Shown in pieces: positions 63,883-64,000 of a stretch of 64,000 nucleotides of DNA (position 1 is its first letter; the number at the start of each line of letters is the position of its first letter). The stretch is from an uncultured Flavobacteriaceae bacterium. GTDB taxonomy: Bacteria > Bacteroidota > Bacteroidia > Flavobacteriales > Flavobacteriaceae. The position numbers and the translations under genes are program-made. The stretch spans positions 62,001 to 126,000 of the forward strand of contig CANKZG010000001.1 of NCBI GenBank assembly GCA_947488435.1. Direction: 5' to 3'. The notes under the pieces are model-generated. The model worked only from the letters and a program-made list of their open reading frames with translations. It was not told where the DNA came from and ran no database searches.

Positions 63883-63912
63883 AAAAAGAGCCACCAAACA
63901 GCAGCTCTTTTT
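63883..63912. terminator. Bidirectional terminator upstream of paaK
   Basis: AAAAAGAGC (63883-63891) pairs with GCTCTTTTT (63904-63912). With A and T tracts on both sides it can stop transcription from the right-hand gene. Confidence 0.75.
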
Positions 63913-63958
63913 AACGCAGTGGCGCATTCGGGAAACGCGCCGGTAATCGACTCAAATA

Positions 63959-64000
63959 TTAATAGGCGAATAATGTTTTTATTGCATCTTCCACCTTTGT
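63959..64000 (-). CDS. C-terminal tail of a gene cut by the window edge
   Basis: The reverse strand has 13 codons (ending KTLFAY) before a stop at 63959-63961. The terminator at 63883-63912 follows. The frame runs off the right edge, so the product cannot be named. Confidence 0.45.
   Translation of the reverse strand, partial: TKVEDAIKTLFAY

Noticed and set aside
1-64000. CRISPR arrays, rRNA genes or insertion sequences with terminal repeats
   Set aside because: No regularly spaced repeats, no rRNA-like sequence and no transposase genes were seen.

Overview
The window comes from a marine-type Flavobacteriaceae (Bacteroidota) chromosome. The grounds are low G+C, the Bacteroidota-specific conjugation set (TraE-F-G-I-J-K-M-N, BfmA/BfmB-like mobilization proteins, RteC), promoters with a TTTG -7 core and no clear Shine-Dalgarno, a lipoprotein with an acidic Bacteroidota export signal, LytTR two-component genes and outer-membrane proteins ending in Phe. 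A 10-bp palindrome (TTTCGCGAAA) is scattered through genes and intergenic DNA, which fits one host genome for the whole window.

Region 1 (1-23.2 kb): a truncated membrane adenylate cyclase, then a long accessory region rich in small redox and detoxification enzymes (two FMN reductases, an NQO-type quinone reductase, an MDR oxidoreductase, two NmrA/SDR proteins, two DoxX proteins, a c-type cytochrome fragment), four class C beta-lactamase-fold serine hydrolases, two CPBP proteases, a LytS/LytTR pair, a Crp/Fnr regulator and an AraC regulator. Four transcription units here begin with related, dyad-containing promoter motifs in two matched pairs, so they are probably co-regulated.

Region 2 (23.7-54.0 kb): the conserved part of an integrative and conjugative element (ICE). 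From left to right it has ssb, a radC-like gene, a probable oriT region, mobilization genes and the coupling protein. Next come two back-to-back cargo units that look like defense systems: caspase/unknown/PD-(D/E)XK nuclease facing PLD/unknown. Then follow the tra operon (reverse strand), a cell-wall amidase, a second defense-like pair (an ApeA-like HEPN protein and a nuclease-TPR protein), a replication/excision block (EEP enzyme, DnaC-like ATPase, winged-helix protein, Xis-like HTH), RteC, a membrane LuxR regulator with a short asparaginase-like protein, and a tyrosine integrase. Just outside the integrase lies the 3' half of an initiator tRNA (fMet, CAT) with its terminator, which marks the right end. 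The intact tRNA should be at the left end, and no such copy is in this window, so the element probably reaches past position 1.

Region 3 (54.0-55.2 kb): a 1,120-bp unit bounded by the tRNA tail and a decayed second copy of it. It holds a gene remnant and, unnoticed by length-based gene finding, a 50-residue Cys-rich peptide with a double-Gly leader, most likely a bacteriocin/RiPP-type precursor.

Region 4 (55.2-64 kb): an eCIS-core (DUF4157) protein with two HExxH motifs, followed by ordinary chromosomal genes (a secreted two-repeat protein, DUF819 permease, aspartoacylase-like hydrolase, DinB-like protein, M28 peptidase, phenylacetate-CoA ligase).
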